A stretch of DNA of 32,500 nucleotides from Symbiodinium natans (GCA_905221605.1 CAJNDS010000269.1:429267-461766); one strand, 5' to 3'; counted from the first letter of the stretch, positions 9,401 to 16,763 are shown. Numbers and translations are program-made. Notes: generated by a model from the letters alone, not told the origin.

Positions 9401-10163
9401 TTAGGCTTTGTTGATACTTCTTCTGTAGGGGTTCAGGGTTTTGGAGGTAGCTTTGCAAAGCCCTGAGCGCACCAGGGGCAAACCCTAAACCCCATAAAGC
9501 CTGAGTAGGCAAAGATTATAAGGGTTGGTGGTCTCTTTAAGTAGTAGGCGCTTCTGTTTTACAGGGCATATATTCGGGGTTCTTTCCAGGGTATGTAGGG
9601 GCTATATGAAGGTATGATAAGGATCAAGGCCTGCCGTGTGTCTTGCAGGCCGTACATTTCTACATAACCAGTGGCGAGCTCAGCAGAGGGACTCCGGGCT
9701 GTTTATTGTTTTTTTTTGGTGTTTTTGGTTTAGGGTTTAGAGGTTAGGGTTTAGGGTTTTGCGGTTTTAGGGTTTTAGGGTTTTAGGGTTTTAGGGTTTT
9801 AGGGTTCTAGGGTTTTAGGGTTCTAGGGTTTAGGGCTTCAGCAGAGTTTTGAGGGTGTAGGGTCTGGGGATGTGGGGACTCAGGTGACGACCTCCTGAGC
9901 GACTGTCTCAACCAACTCGAGGCGGGCAACCCACCTTTCTCTACCAACTGCTCTGGAACCCCCCCCCCCCCCCTCAAAAATATTAAAAAACATTCCTCCT
10001 TATAGGGTGTAATATAGGGACGATGATTATGTGTGTATATATATATTTATATACATACATATATATATATATACATATTGTTTTTTTTTTGGGGGGGGGT
10101 TCTTAAGCAACTAGTAGTTCTGTGGAAGCCATGACCTGGCTTCGCACCCGAGGCGAACCTTAG
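388..10163 (+). CDS. Class I cyclic-nucleotide phosphodiesterase, catalytic domain in 17 exons
   Basis: Predicted to hydrolyse cAMP and/or cGMP to the 5' monophosphate using two metal ions. Exon chain: 388-435, 545-620, 1085-1130, 1281-1385, 1893-1926, 2080-2123, 2362-2413, 2726-2762, 3072-3156, 4374-4436, 4868-4890, 7094-7183, 7789-7822, 8280-8340, 9263-9329, 9884-9925, 10129-10163. All phases match; the total is 942 nt, or 313 codons and a stop. Motifs appear in family order: WKFDSYAF, PYHNYIHAVDVL (HNxxHA), IHDVGHFG (metal-binding HDxxH), SPLENMHC, STDMSKHF, AADIGH (metal-binding Asp), EFFAQGEEE, GLPISPLCDRS, SQVGF (invariant Gln), PLY. The length fits a catalytic domain; an N-terminal extension could lie in earlier exons. 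Six of 16 donors are GC. Least certain: exons 1893-1926, 4868-4890, the start of 7094-7183, and the last exon. Cyclic nucleotide preference cannot be told. Confidence 0.85.
545..620 (+). CDS. Phosphodiesterase exon (N-terminal helical part)
   Basis: Bounded by gccag and GTATTG. It reads DEQHGNALPRPWFLVDRG and onward in phase 0, ending in phase 1. GNALPRPWF aligns with the family's G-x-P-L stretch. It joins 1085-1130 (DLCKPRKAEVANF), whose acceptor cttctcctag is preceded by a pyrimidine-rich tract and whose phase agrees. Confidence 0.6.
741..800. repeat. TA-rich microsatellite in a phosphodiesterase intron
   Basis: TATATA runs with TACATA and ATCTATCTAC variants, in the repeat-free intron 621-1084. 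Confidence 0.9.
1281..1385 (+). CDS. Phosphodiesterase exon with HNxxHA signature
   Basis: Acceptor gtcgcag followed by G. It reads GFLQDVQRQYRDVPYHNY, then IHAVDVLSSTMYFMFE. PYHNYIHAVDVL is the class I phosphodiesterase signature; the first His is the general acid and the second helps hold the metal-binding pocket. The 3' boundary is uncertain: a GC donor at 1386 fits the phase of the next exon, while GT sites at 1390 and 1396 do not. Confidence 0.85.
2080..2123 (+). CDS. Phosphodiesterase exon with metal-binding HD motif
   Basis: Acceptor aactag followed by G. It reads ETTEAVIHDVGHFG plus two bases of Arg, then a GTGCAC donor. The His-Asp pair and the following His are metal-site residues of the family. 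It joins 2362-2413 exactly in phase, giving GHFGRSNRYHIASHDPVAIL, which matches the family's HPGxxNxFLVxxxxPLAxLYN stretch. Confidence 0.85.
2362..2413 (+). CDS. Phosphodiesterase exon (SNRYHIASHDPVAILFN)
   Basis: Acceptor gtgccag followed by G. It ends with Phe-Asn before a GCACCC donor (non-canonical GC). The next exon at 2726 begins GAC, giving FN then DQSPLENMHCTI, the expected YNDxSxLENxH block. The GC donor is supported by phase and by homology on both sides. Confidence 0.85.
2726..2762 (+). CDS. Phosphodiesterase exon (LENMHC)
   Basis: A 37-nt exon starting after ctgag with G and reading DQSPLENMHCTI plus one base. It joins 3072-3156 through a GTCCCT donor, giving GFSILQQPNAALF. Both blocks match the phosphodiesterase core helices. 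Confidence 0.85.
3072..3156 (+). CDS. Phosphodiesterase exon (FSILQQPNAALF)
   Basis: Acceptor gccgag followed by G; reads FSILQQPNAALFKRKSC, then ISEDFFVRELP. A GC donor at 3157 gives the right phase for the exon at 4374. The intron between them (3157-4373) is 1.2 kb and largely telomere-type repeat plus unrecognised islands. Confidence 0.8.
4374..4436 (+). CDS. Phosphodiesterase exon (VVESVLSTDMSKHF)
   Basis: Acceptor ggcgag followed by G. It reads RIVVESVLSTDMSKHFETLA, an unmistakable match to the family's ATDMSKHF helix. Donor GTGGGC. The following exon 4868-4890 (FKASINF) is only 23 nt and is supported by phase, a GTGAGC donor and a good acceptor. Confidence 0.85.
4925..5285. repeat. Dense 360-bp TTTAGGG/TTTAGGGG array
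   Basis: Almost uninterrupted variant units (TTTAGGG, TTTAGGGG, TTCAGGG). At about 5281 the orientation flips to CCCCTAAA. It lies in the 2.2-kb intron 4891-7093. Confidence 0.92.
5286..6640. repeat. Mixed-orientation telomere-type repeats
   Basis: Short islands separate TTTAGGG tracts (5450-5513, 5943-6110, 6428-6465, 6580-6648) from CCCTAAA tracts (5517-5530, 5660-5850, 6115-6135, 6240-6320). One island, about 5871-5930, has an exon-like frame (SADQSRSNEEAPIFAESSVR) that does not fit the phosphodiesterase phase. Confidence 0.85.
6649..6995 (+). other. Repeat-free AT-richer part of a phosphodiesterase intron
   Basis: About 350 bp of unique sequence without telomere units, open frame or exon signal. 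I see nothing functional in it. Confidence 0.5.
7094..7183 (+). CDS. Phosphodiesterase exon with ADIGH metal site
   Basis: Reads LLWLIPAVQAADIGHAGKPT and onward to GERF. The Asp of AADIGH is the second metal-binding Asp. Two starts are possible. The first is 7094, right at the edge of CCCTAAG repeats, which fits the phase of the 4868 exon and the helix before ADI. The second is 7123, after the better acceptor ctgtgcag. Donor GTAGGG. Confidence 0.75.
7789..7822 (+). CDS. Phosphodiesterase exon (EFFAQGEEE)
   Basis: A 34-nt exon after atgccag. EFFAQGEEER is the family's EEFFxQGDxE block. The GTGCAT donor at 7823 leaves two bases that complete Gln with the next exon (8280), giving EERQLGLPISPLCDRS without a gap in the alignment. 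Confidence 0.85.
8280..8340 (+). CDS. Phosphodiesterase exon (GLPISPLCDRS)
   Basis: Follows ttcggag with G and reads LGLPISPLCDRSEVNIPTSQ. It ends at a GC donor (GCCTGA). The final Gln is the invariant purine-binding glutamine, continued by VGF in the exon at 9263. A 0.9-kb intron follows. Confidence 0.88.
9263..9329 (+). CDS. Phosphodiesterase exon (VGFLRHLVIPLYQ)
   Basis: Acceptor gctttcag followed by G; reads VGFLRHLVIPLYQATTIQQP, matching the SQxGFxxxxVxPLY block. The GTTAGG donor directly abuts repeat sequence. It joins 9884 in phase 1. Confidence 0.85.
9720..9842 (+). repeat. Octamer variant TTTTAGGG array
   Basis: About nine units of TTTTAGGG or GTTCTAGGG rather than the heptamer. 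Similar octamers occur at 10795-10930. It is in the last large phosphodiesterase intron. Confidence 0.85.
9884..9925 (+). CDS. Phosphodiesterase exon (C-terminal helix)
   Basis: Acceptor actcag followed by G. It reads DDLLSDCLNQLEA, like the CLxQLEAN helix that closes the domain. The 3' end is less sure; a GC donor at 9926 gives the phase needed for 10129-10163. Confidence 0.7.
10034..10078. repeat. TA-rich microsatellite in the last phosphodiesterase intron
   Basis: GTGTATATATATATTTATAT and onward, followed by T and G homopolymers. It sits in 9926-10128, one of three phosphodiesterase introns without telomere units. Confidence 0.85.
10129..10163 (+). CDS. Probable last phosphodiesterase exon with stop
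   Basis: Reads MTWLRTRGEP then TAG. The Trp fits the conserved Trp a few residues after LEA. The acceptor (tggaag followed by C) is weak, so the end of the gene is inferred mainly from phase and spacing. Confidence 0.5.
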
Positions 10164-10381
10164 CAACTGGCAGTCTCCGACTCCCTGCGCCAGGGGCCCA
10201 GAGACACTTCTCCTAAGCACGGGCTTCGCTGCGCAAGTTGCACGTCGTAGCCTGAACCCTGAACCCTAAACCCTAAACCCAAAGCCCTAAACCCTAAACC
10301 CTGAACCCTGAACCCTGAACCCTAAACCCTAAACCCTGAACCCAAAACCCAAAACCCTAAACCCTAAACCCTAGCTGCCAG

Positions 10382-10488
10382 GTCACCAACCAAGATGTCC
10401 CGCAAGTGATCTCGGATGACGAAGGTGCCTTTGGCTCCGTGTCTGAGTTTCTGCCATCTCCGAACACTCCGTTCACTGGACACGCAAT
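10382..10488 (+). CDS. Orphan exon (VTNQDVPQVISDDEGAFGSV)
   Basis: Acceptor gctgccag followed by G; strong GTAAGC donor. The single open frame gives 35 codons starting VTNQDVPQVISDDEGAFGSV and ending in FLPSPNTPFTGHA. It is acidic and Ser/Pro-rich, so probably not a folded core. It could be the first or second exon of the gene after the phosphodiesterase. Confidence 0.55.
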
Positions 10489-11060
10489 GTAAGCTCCAAA
10501 CCTTGAAACTCTAAACCCTAAAACCCCAAAGCCCCAAAACCCCCCCAAAAAAACCCTGGAAAAAACCCTTAAAAAACCCTTAAAATACCCTAAACAACCC
10601 TACAAACCTCAAAAAACCCTAAAAAACCTAAAGCAACCCTAAAACCCGAAAGCCCAAACCCTAAACCCCTGCTTGTGGCAGGAGGTCATGGGGCTGAGTC
10701 CTGTGCCGCCGGGGACTCTGGAGTGCTCCGGGAGCGATCGTGCGCTTAGGGTTTGAGGGTTTCAGGTGTTTTGTAAGGGTTTTGTAGGGTTTTCAGGGTT
10801 TTAGGGTTTTAGGGTTTCAGGGTTTCTTAGGGTTGTTTTTGGGGTTTTTGGGTTTTAGGGTTTTAGGGTTTCAGGTTTTCTTAGGGTTTTGGGGTGTTTT
10901 TTGGGGTTTTAGGGTTTTGGGGGTTTGGGGTTTTGGGGTTTTTTGGTGTGTAGAGTTTTCAGGGTTTAGGGTTTAGGGGTATGGCTTTTAGGGTTTTCAG
11001 GGATTTTTAGGGCTTTTTGAGGGTTATAGGGTTTTGGGTCTTTCTCTGTGTTTCCCTCAG

Positions 11061-11133
11061 GTCTCCTCCTTCGGGGTGGGCGTTTTCCCGCAGGAGTCTG
11101 CTCCCCAGCGCGTCGGCCACGTCATCGCCTTAG
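11061..11133 (+). CDS. Orphan exon (VSSFGVGVFPQESAPQ)
   Basis: Pyrimidine-rich acceptor tgtttccctcag followed by G. The frame reads VSSFGVGVFPQESAPQRVGH then VIAL. The donor GTGTTT runs into repeats. Unrecognised. Confidence 0.45.
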
Positions 11134-11319
11134 GTGTTTTGTTTAGGGTGTAGGGTTTAGGGTTTAGGGTTTAGGGTTTAGGGCTACTTAGGCAAAAAGG
11201 GACTAATATAGGGGAATAAGATTAAGGGCCCCTCCTTAAAGCCCTTAGCTTCATGGCCCAAGCACCGAGTGCCCCTTTCTGGGGGTTCGTGGGTACTTCG
11301 AACTGGGGTTCGAAAGTGC

Positions 11320-11370
11320 CCTACATAAGGCTTTTGCCAGCTATTCCTACATAAGGCCTTTGCCAGCTAT
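11320..11370. repeat. Tandem duplication of a 26-bp unit
   Basis: CTACATAAGGCTTTTGCCAG plus CTAT at 11321-11344 recurs at 11347-11370 with one mismatch. It is not coding. Confidence 0.9.
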
Positions 11371-11634
11371 AGCCCCCTCCCCCCCCCCCCGCCCCCCTCC
11401 GAACACTGCCCCGACTTTTACGCTCCCCAAACCCTCAACCCCACAACCCTAACCCTACACCCTAAAAACCCTAAACCCTAAACCCCTAAACCCTGGAACC
11501 TCCAGCATGCTTTGAGGCAGATCGTGAAGTTGATCAATGGGTGCGGCACTGAGTAGTGGTGCTGGACTCCCTCAAACCCTGCAGCCCTGCCGCTTTGAAC
11601 CCTAAGGCCCAAAAACCCAAACGCCCTAAGGCCC

Positions 11635-12056
11635 TAAACCCTAAACCCTAAACCCTAAACCCTAAACCCTAAACCCTAAACCCTAAACCCTAGCACCCTA
11701 GCACCCTAACACCCTGGCACCCTGGCACCCCTGGCTCCCTTTCAGTGTCTTGAAGCTGCGCCACATGGAGGTCCAACGCCTGAGGATGCTGACGGGTGTC
11801 CCGGAACGCAACCGTCCCAGCTGTCCGACACGGCCAGCTCTTTCAATGATGCTCCTAGGGTCCTGCTATCGTGAGCCTCCATGTGAGTATGGTCATTTCA
11901 AGTTCCTTTTTGCTGCCTGTCGAAGACACAGCCGATAGTTTTCTGGGAGGCCCCTTTAGCATGTCGGCGGTGGAGTGGGGTTTAGGGTTTAGGGTTTAGG
12001 GTTTAGGGTTTAGGGTTTAGGGTTTAGGGTTTAGGGTTTAGGGTTTAGGGTTTAGG
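11635..12056. repeat. Opposed pure arrays flanking one exon
   Basis: A CCCTAAA array (about 11636-11691) lies upstream of the exon at 11746-11882, and a pure TTTAGGG array of about 11 units (11978-12056) lies downstream. The two arrays point in opposite directions. Confidence 0.92.
11746..11882 (+). CDS. Orphan exon (LKLRHMEVQRLRMLTGV)
   Basis: Acceptor ctccctttcag and a near-consensus GTGAGT donor. Two frames are open. The one beginning VLKLRHMEVQRLRMLTGVPE has almost exclusively G/C third positions in its first half and is preferred. Unrecognised. Confidence 0.5.
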
Positions 12057-12102
12057 TAATATGAAGAAGCTGCCTATGTTGCCAAAGATCATTTATCGCC
12101 AG

Positions 12103-12185
12103 GCCTCAGCCGAAGCGGAAGCCACGAAGTTGAGCCAGCTGAAAGCCGGGAATGTTCTGAGAATTCGGTTAGAACCTGCCCCTAA
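12103..12185 (+). CDS. Orphan exon (ASAEAEATKLSQLKAGNVL)
   Basis: Acceptor tatcgccag followed by G, donor GTAAGC. It reads ASAEAEATKLSQLKAGNVL, then RIRLEPAPK. An amphipathic helix is plausible. Unrecognised. A second frame is also open but has poorer third-position bias. Confidence 0.5.
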
Positions 12186-12717
12186 GTAAGCCATCAACCC
12201 TAAACATTCAGGGGTACACCCGCTTGCAGCGCGCAGGGCCAAGTTCTTCGCTTCCGCATGCTGTTAGGCCACTGTAGAGTAGCCTAACCAACAACTAAGG
12301 AAATCACATTCTGGCAGGGTATAGACGCTCCGAAAGGTTAAACTCGCAAACCCGACCGCATGCAGTGCCTCGAGCTCCTCCCACATTACGGACGCCGCCT
12401 TGCGCACTTGCGCGGCAAACATGCACTTGCAGCAAAAGGCGCAAAAACGGCAGGACGACCCAGGAGGCTGACTTCAGCCCTCTGTGAAGTAGCACCCTTG
12501 CTTTTCTGTTAGAATGCCAGAAAGCTGATGTGATGCAGCGCGGCACCGGAAGTAGATGTAGGGCGAGTCGAAGCGAGAGGGGGAGGGGGACGTCAGCGAT
12601 ACCCTATCTCGCAGGTCCTTGTTGAGGTGCAAGCCCTAAACGCTAAACCCTAAACCCTAATTAAACCCTAAACCCTAATGAAACCCTAAACCCTAAACCC
12701 TAAACCCTAAACTTCAG

Positions 12718-12798
12718 TGTCAGATTTGCAGATTCCCTTGCAGTCGTCGCAGGACTGGTGGACGAAACGTGGCCATGCGGAGCTCTCAGAACTCATGG
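12718..12798 (+). CDS. Orphan exon (DWWTKRGHAELSELM)
   Basis: Acceptor aacttcag, donor GTCATC. The best frame reads SDLQIPLQSSQDWWTKRGHA, then ELSELM. The intron that follows carries the inverted-repeat element at 12834-12945. Unrecognised. Confidence 0.5.
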
Positions 12799-12833
12799 GT
12801 CATCGTATGTTTACGGCAGTTTACGGTTTAACG

Positions 12834-12945
12834 TTGGGATGTTCCCTCTTGTACTAACAGTCCTTAATGGGGATTACAGTAACCCCCTTAGTATCCCGTA
12901 GCATAATCCCTATGAAGGACTGTTAGTATAAGGGGGAACCTCCCC
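12834..12945. mobile_element. Short terminal-inverted-repeat element, copy 1 (MITE or introner-like)
   Basis: The left arm TTGGGATGTTCCCTCTTGTA with CTAACAGTCCTTAATGGGGA is mirrored by the right arm ending AGGGGGAACCTCCCC. The arms are about 40 nt with a few mismatches and a ~28-nt loop. It lies in an intron after the exon 12718-12798. A second copy is at 27325-27426. No coding capacity. Confidence 0.82.
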
Positions 12946-13319
12946 AGTTTATGGTTTTTGTCTGTGGGTGTAGGGTCCAGGGGGCCCATTTTGCATCGAA
13001 AATACGAGAGGCGTCGACAGCAGGACCACGGACCGCAAACCCTAAACTCTGTAAACCCTTAAGCCCTGAACCCTAACCCTTGAACCCGAAACCCCAAAAA
13101 CATTTAACCCCTATGACCGCACATCATCAAGTGCCTGCAGCCTTTGGGCTCATCCGTGAGGAGGTGAGGGTTGGCGTTCTCATTGGCAGCCAGAAGATAC
13201 CTTAGACCTACAAACCCTAAACCCTCGACCCTCAACAGTTCTTGGAACAGCCATGGCGCATGACAGACAGTGGTTGTGCCAGCCAATGACTCAGTCTAGC
13301 TATCCCCAGAGGGTCCCGA

Positions 13320-13495
13320 CTGAACCCTAAACCCTAAACCCTAAACCCTAAACCCTAAACCCTAAACCCTAAACCCTAAACCCTAAACCCTAAACCCTAA
13401 ACCCTAAACCCTAAACCTTAAACAGCAAACCCTAAACCCTAAACCCTAAACCCTAAACCCTAAACCCTAAACCCTAAACCCTTTGGGCCCATGTT
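13320..13495 (-). repeat. Long pure CCCTAAA array
   Basis: About 24 units with one interruption near 13420 (CCTTAAACAGCAAA). The longest near-perfect array in the window. Confidence 0.95.
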
Positions 13496-13536
13496 CTGAG
13501 GGGGCGCATGTGGTGGAAGGTATTTGGCGGCCTCAG

Positions 13537-13607
13537 GGTTTGCTGCTAGATCTGCACTCTTCGGGGAGGCGTTCCCTAAGTTCTCTACAGCCCTGGCTTA
13601 CATTAGG
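13537..13607 (+). CDS. Orphan exon (FAARSALFGEAFPKFSTALA)
   Basis: Acceptor cggcctcag followed by G. The reading FAARSALFGEAFPKFSTALA then YIR suggests a helical segment. The donor is the first GT of the following TTTAGGG tract. Unrecognised. Confidence 0.45.
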
Positions 13608-13769
13608 GTTTAGGGTTTAGGGTTTAGGGTTTAGGGTTTCGGGTTGAGGGTTTGAGAGTTTTGAGGGCCAACTCCCACCACCTTCAAATCCCAAGCCGCT
13701 GTAGTCCCCTAAACCATAGAATTCAAGAAGCCCTAAGCCCGGCCCGAACCCTAAGCCCTAGATTAAAAA

Positions 13770-14590
13770 AAAACACTAAACCCCAAACCCCAAACCCCAA
13801 ACCCCAAACGCTACACGCTAAACGCTAAACCCTAAACCCTGAACCCTAAACCCTAAACCCCAAACCCTAAACCCTAAACCCTAAACCCTAAACCCTAAAC
13901 CCTAAACCCTAAACCCTAAACCCTAAGCAGGCAGGAATTCCGCGCGCCGCTTGCAGCCTCCACGAGGAAGGCGTGGCATGGGTGAAGCCTCAGCTCCAAG
14001 CCTGCCTTGAGGGTTTGGGGTTTAGGGTTTAGGGTTTAGGGTTTAGGGTTTAGGGCAATAAGCGTTTAGGGTTTAGGGCAATAAGGGTTTAGGGTTTAGG
14101 GCAATAAGGATTTAGGGTTTAGGGTTTAGGGTTTAGGGCAATAAGGTTTAGGGTTTAGGGCAATAAGGGCTTAGGGTTGAAGGGTTCGTTTTAGTAGTTT
14201 AGGGTTTTAGGGTTAAGGATGTAAGGGTTCAGGGCAATAAGGGTTTAGGGGTTGAAGGTTTAGGGTTTTAGGGTTTAGGGTTTAAGGGTCTAGGGTTTGA
14301 GGTTTATGGTTCAGAGTTCAAGGCTTAGGGTTCAGGGTGCCGAGTTTCAGGCGTCTATTTTAAACCCGAAACCCCACACCCCAAACCCGATAGTTGCGCA
14401 CGCCTTGCACTTCCTGGCTCTTCCTAAACCCGAAACCCTAAACCCCAAACCCTAAACCCTAAACCCTAAACCCCAAACCCTAAACCCTAAACCCTAAACC
14501 CTAAACCCTAAACCCTAAACCCTAAACCCTAAACCCTAAACCCTAAACCCTAAACCCTAAACCCCAAACCCTAAACCCTACACCCTTCCC
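13770..14590. repeat. CCCTAAA arrays and a composite AGGGCAATAAGG array
   Basis: CCCCAAA then CCCTAAA at 13780-13926; after an exon, TTTAGGG with interspersed AGGGCAATAAGG (14017-14240), degenerate TTTAGGG to 14335, then CCCTAAA at 14405-14587. The AGGGCAATAAGG element occurs at least six times at roughly 25-60-bp spacing. Confidence 0.92.
13935..14012 (+). CDS. Orphan exon (AACSLHEEGVAWVKPQLQ)
   Basis: Acceptor aggcag followed by G. It reads IPRAACSLHEEGVAWVKPQL, then QACLE, ending in phase 1 at GTTTGG, the edge of a repeat tract. It joins 14593-14650 in phase, giving ACLEASVVEALARLDGVSFR. Confidence 0.55.
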
Positions 14591-14592
14591 AG

Positions 14593-14650
14593 CTTCGGTA
14601 GTCGAGGCCCTGGCTCGTTTGGACGGGGTCTCCTTCAGGCTCGCACCTCA
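14593..14650 (+). CDS. Orphan exon (SVVEALARLDGVSFRLAP)
   Basis: Acceptor cttcccag. It reads SVVEALARLDGVSFRLAP and ends at GTTTAG, so the telomere unit itself supplies the donor. It joins 15256-15300 (QRRLEVVCGEVHED, donor GTAAGT) in phase. The helical look suggests a repeat-helix protein, but no family is assigned. Confidence 0.55.
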
Positions 14651-15225
14651 GTTTAGGGCTTAGAGTTTGGGGGTCTAGGGTTTAGGGTTTAGGGCTTAGG
14701 GTTTAGGGTTTTAGGGGTTTAGGGCTTAGGGCTTAGGGGTTGGGGTGCAGGGTTTAGGGTTTAGGGTTTAGGGTTTAGGGGTTCAGGGTTTAGGGTTAGG
14801 GTTTAGGGGTTCAGGGTTTAGGGTTTAGGGTTAGGGTTTGCTGTTTAGGGTTTAGGGTGCAGGGTTTAGGGGTTTAGGGTTTAGGGGTTCAGGTTTTAGG
14901 GTGTAGGGTGCAGGGTTTAGGGGTTTAGGGTTTTAGGGTTTAGGGTTTAGGGCTTAGGGTTTAGGGTTTAGGGTTCTGGGGTTCAGGGTTTAGGGTTTAG
15001 GGGTTCAGGGTTTAGGGTGCAGGGTTTAGGGGTTTAGGGTGTAGGGTTCAGGGTTCAGGGTTTAGGGTTTAGGGTTTAGGGTGCAGGGTGTAGGGGTTTA
15101 GGGTTTAGGGGTTGAGGGTTTGGGGTGTTTAGGGGTTTCGGTTTTTAGGGTTTAGGGTGCAGGGTTTAGGGGTTCAGGATTTTGGGAAGAGGGTTTAGGG
15201 TTAGGGATTTGGGTTTAGGGTTACC
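14651..15225 (+). repeat. 575-bp degenerate TTTAGGG array
   Basis: Units TTTAGGG, TTCAGGG, TGCAGGG and TTTAGGGG, with recurring longer blocks (TTTAGGGTGCAGGGTTTAGG). It fills the intron between exons 14593-14650 and 15256-15300. Confidence 0.93.
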
Positions 15226-15255
15226 TTGCGAAGCCCTGGGCGCTTTTTCAGAGAG

Positions 15256-15300
15256 GCAACGTCGGCTGGAGGTGGTTTGCGGAGAGGTTCATGAGGACCA
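15256..15300 (+). CDS. Orphan exon (QRRLEVVCGEVHED)
   Basis: Acceptor ttttcagag followed by G, strong GTAAGT donor. The frame is fixed by the phase of the preceding exon. Confidence 0.5.
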
Positions 15301-15465
15301 GTAAGTAGAGGTAGTTCGAGCGTACCGTTACGGTTGCAACCTTACTTTGGGTTAATAACTACCCTCGAAGAAGAGTGTAGGGTTTTGGGCCTTCCCTAAA
15401 CCCTAAATGCTCAATCCTCAACCCTAAACCCTAAGCCCTAAACCTCAGAGTTTCGGGGTCCGCAG

Positions 15466-15600
15466 GTCTCTCGGTTGTCTGCAAGCCTGAGGACTAGCTA
15501 CGGGGAGGCTTTCCGACACCCGTCACTTCGAAATGTGGACCTCTCTCAGCCTCCGCAGGCACCGAGGAGCTGGGAGTGGGTGGAAACTTCAGCCGCGCTT
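15466..15600 (+). CDS. Orphan exon (RLSASLRTSYGEAFRHPS)
   Basis: Acceptor gtccgcag followed by G. A long open frame reads VSRLSASLRTSYGEAFRHPS, with LRNVDLSQPPQAPRSWEWVE after it. The 3' boundary is unclear because the sequence grades into TTTAGG-like repeats. Unrecognised. Confidence 0.45.
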
Positions 15601-15759
15601 AGGATTTTTGGGTTTAGGCTTTAGGATTCAGGGTTTAGGGTTGAAGGTTTTGGTTTAGGGTTGAAGGGTTTAGGGTGCCCTCAACCCTAAACCCTGAACC
15701 TCATGGGTTTTTTTGGGGTGCAGGGATTAGGGCTTAGTGGCAAGGCAAATCCCACCCAG

Positions 15760-15791
15760 CAATGGAGCTCTCAGAGCTCCTTGTCAATCAA
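15760..15791 (+). CDS. Small orphan exon (MELSELLVNQ)
   Basis: Acceptor cacccag, possible GC donor GCATGC. Reads MELSELLVNQ. It is short, so the support is weak. Confidence 0.3.
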
Positions 15792-16087
15792 GCATGCATG
15801 TGATAGTTTGCCCTGCCACCCCTCCCCGCCCTCCCAAACCCTTAGGCCCTAAAGCCTACCCCCTAAACCCAAAACCCAAAACCCAAAACCCTAAACCCTA
15901 AACCCTATCATCAACTGACATCCTGACGACCGTTCAGCGCACACGCCAAAGATGTGCCCGCTGTTTGCGACGACTTTTTCCTGGAATGACGAACTTTCCT
16001 AGAATGAGGATTCCGTTGAAGGGGTTTAGGGTTTAGGGTTTAGGGTTTAGGGATTTCAAGCAAGCCTTTTTACCCCTGGTTGTTCAG

Positions 16088-16131
16088 GAGCGAGGCGGGA
16101 AGCGCCTCTTCTTCTTCCAAGGCCCTGAGCT
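16088..16131 (+). CDS. Orphan exon (ERGGKRLFFFQGPEL)
   Basis: Acceptor ggttgttcag followed by G. ERGGKRLFFFQGPE has G/C in nearly every third position. A GC donor at 16132 joins the exon at 16232 in phase (PELIKEGGVARNL). Confidence 0.55.
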
Positions 16132-16231
16132 GCCTTAGGGTTTAGGGTTTAGGGTTTAGGGTTTAGGGTTTAGGGTTTAGGGTTGGAACGCCTGAACCAC
16201 AGCCCAAAACCCGAAACCCTCCGCCCTGCAG

Positions 16232-16313
16232 GATTAAGGAGGGTGGTGTAGCTAGGAACTTGCCGCACAGGATTTGCCTCCTGGCAGAGGGCCCTTCACA
16301 AACCCCAAGCGAG
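16232..16313 (+). CDS. Orphan exon (IKEGGVARNLPHRICLLAEG)
   Basis: Acceptor cgccctgcag followed by G, donor GTAAAA. It reads IKEGGVARNLPHRICLLAEG, then PSQTPSE, ending in phase 0. Unrecognised. Confidence 0.55.
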
Positions 16314-16524
16314 GTAAAAGATTGGAAAGCTGTCAACAGGGTGTAGGGTTTAGGGTTTAGGATTAGGGTTTTGGGCCATTGGTTTCCTATAGTAGTAAGG
16401 ATTGCTGTCTCTCCGGCTTACCCCGCCACCACTGTACAGCAAAGGCCCGCCGCCCAAACGGTTTCAACTTCATTGGTGCTACTAAGCGATGTAAGCCTCG
16501 GACATGTTTTCAACATTCCTGCAG

Positions 16525-16634
16525 GCCAGAAGGCTGCAAATGAAGCGATATGCCCTGCTGGACACGCTTGGGGTCTTGTTGTGGAGTACTGCTTTGAGGA
16601 TCCAGAAATGTGGGCTTATGGGGAGCTGCGTTTG
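16525..16634 (+). CDS. Orphan exon, frame ambiguous
   Basis: Acceptor cattcctgcag followed by G; possible donor GTGTCA. Phase 0 from the previous exon reads ARRLQMKRYALLDTLGVLLW. Another frame reads QKAANEAICPAGHAWGLVVE, then YCFEDPEMWAYGELRL. Both are open; the first has the stronger third-position bias. Confidence 0.45.
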
Positions 16635-16763
16635 GTGTCATTGGGATACACTCGAACCAATCACCCTCTGTCCATCCGTCGGAACTCTGCTTGCTGGACC
16701 GCCCCTGAACCCTAAACCCCAAACCCTAAACCCCTAACCCCTAAACCCTAAACACCTCTTAAG

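Larger units (their letters stand above)
10255..11500. repeat. Telomere-type repeats around the first orphan exons
   Basis: CCCTAAA/CCCTGAA at 10255-10375 and 10500-10665, TTTTAGGG-like at 10745-11040, TTTAGGG at 11145-11185 and CCCTAAA at 11435-11495. Confidence 0.88.

Noticed and set aside
12304-12546. 80-codon minus-strand ORF
   Set aside because: No motif and no splice or repeat boundary logic; composition like the surrounding intron.
13320-13495. CRISPR-like regular repeats
   Set aside because: Units are tandem heptamers without unique spacers; the sequence is eukaryotic.
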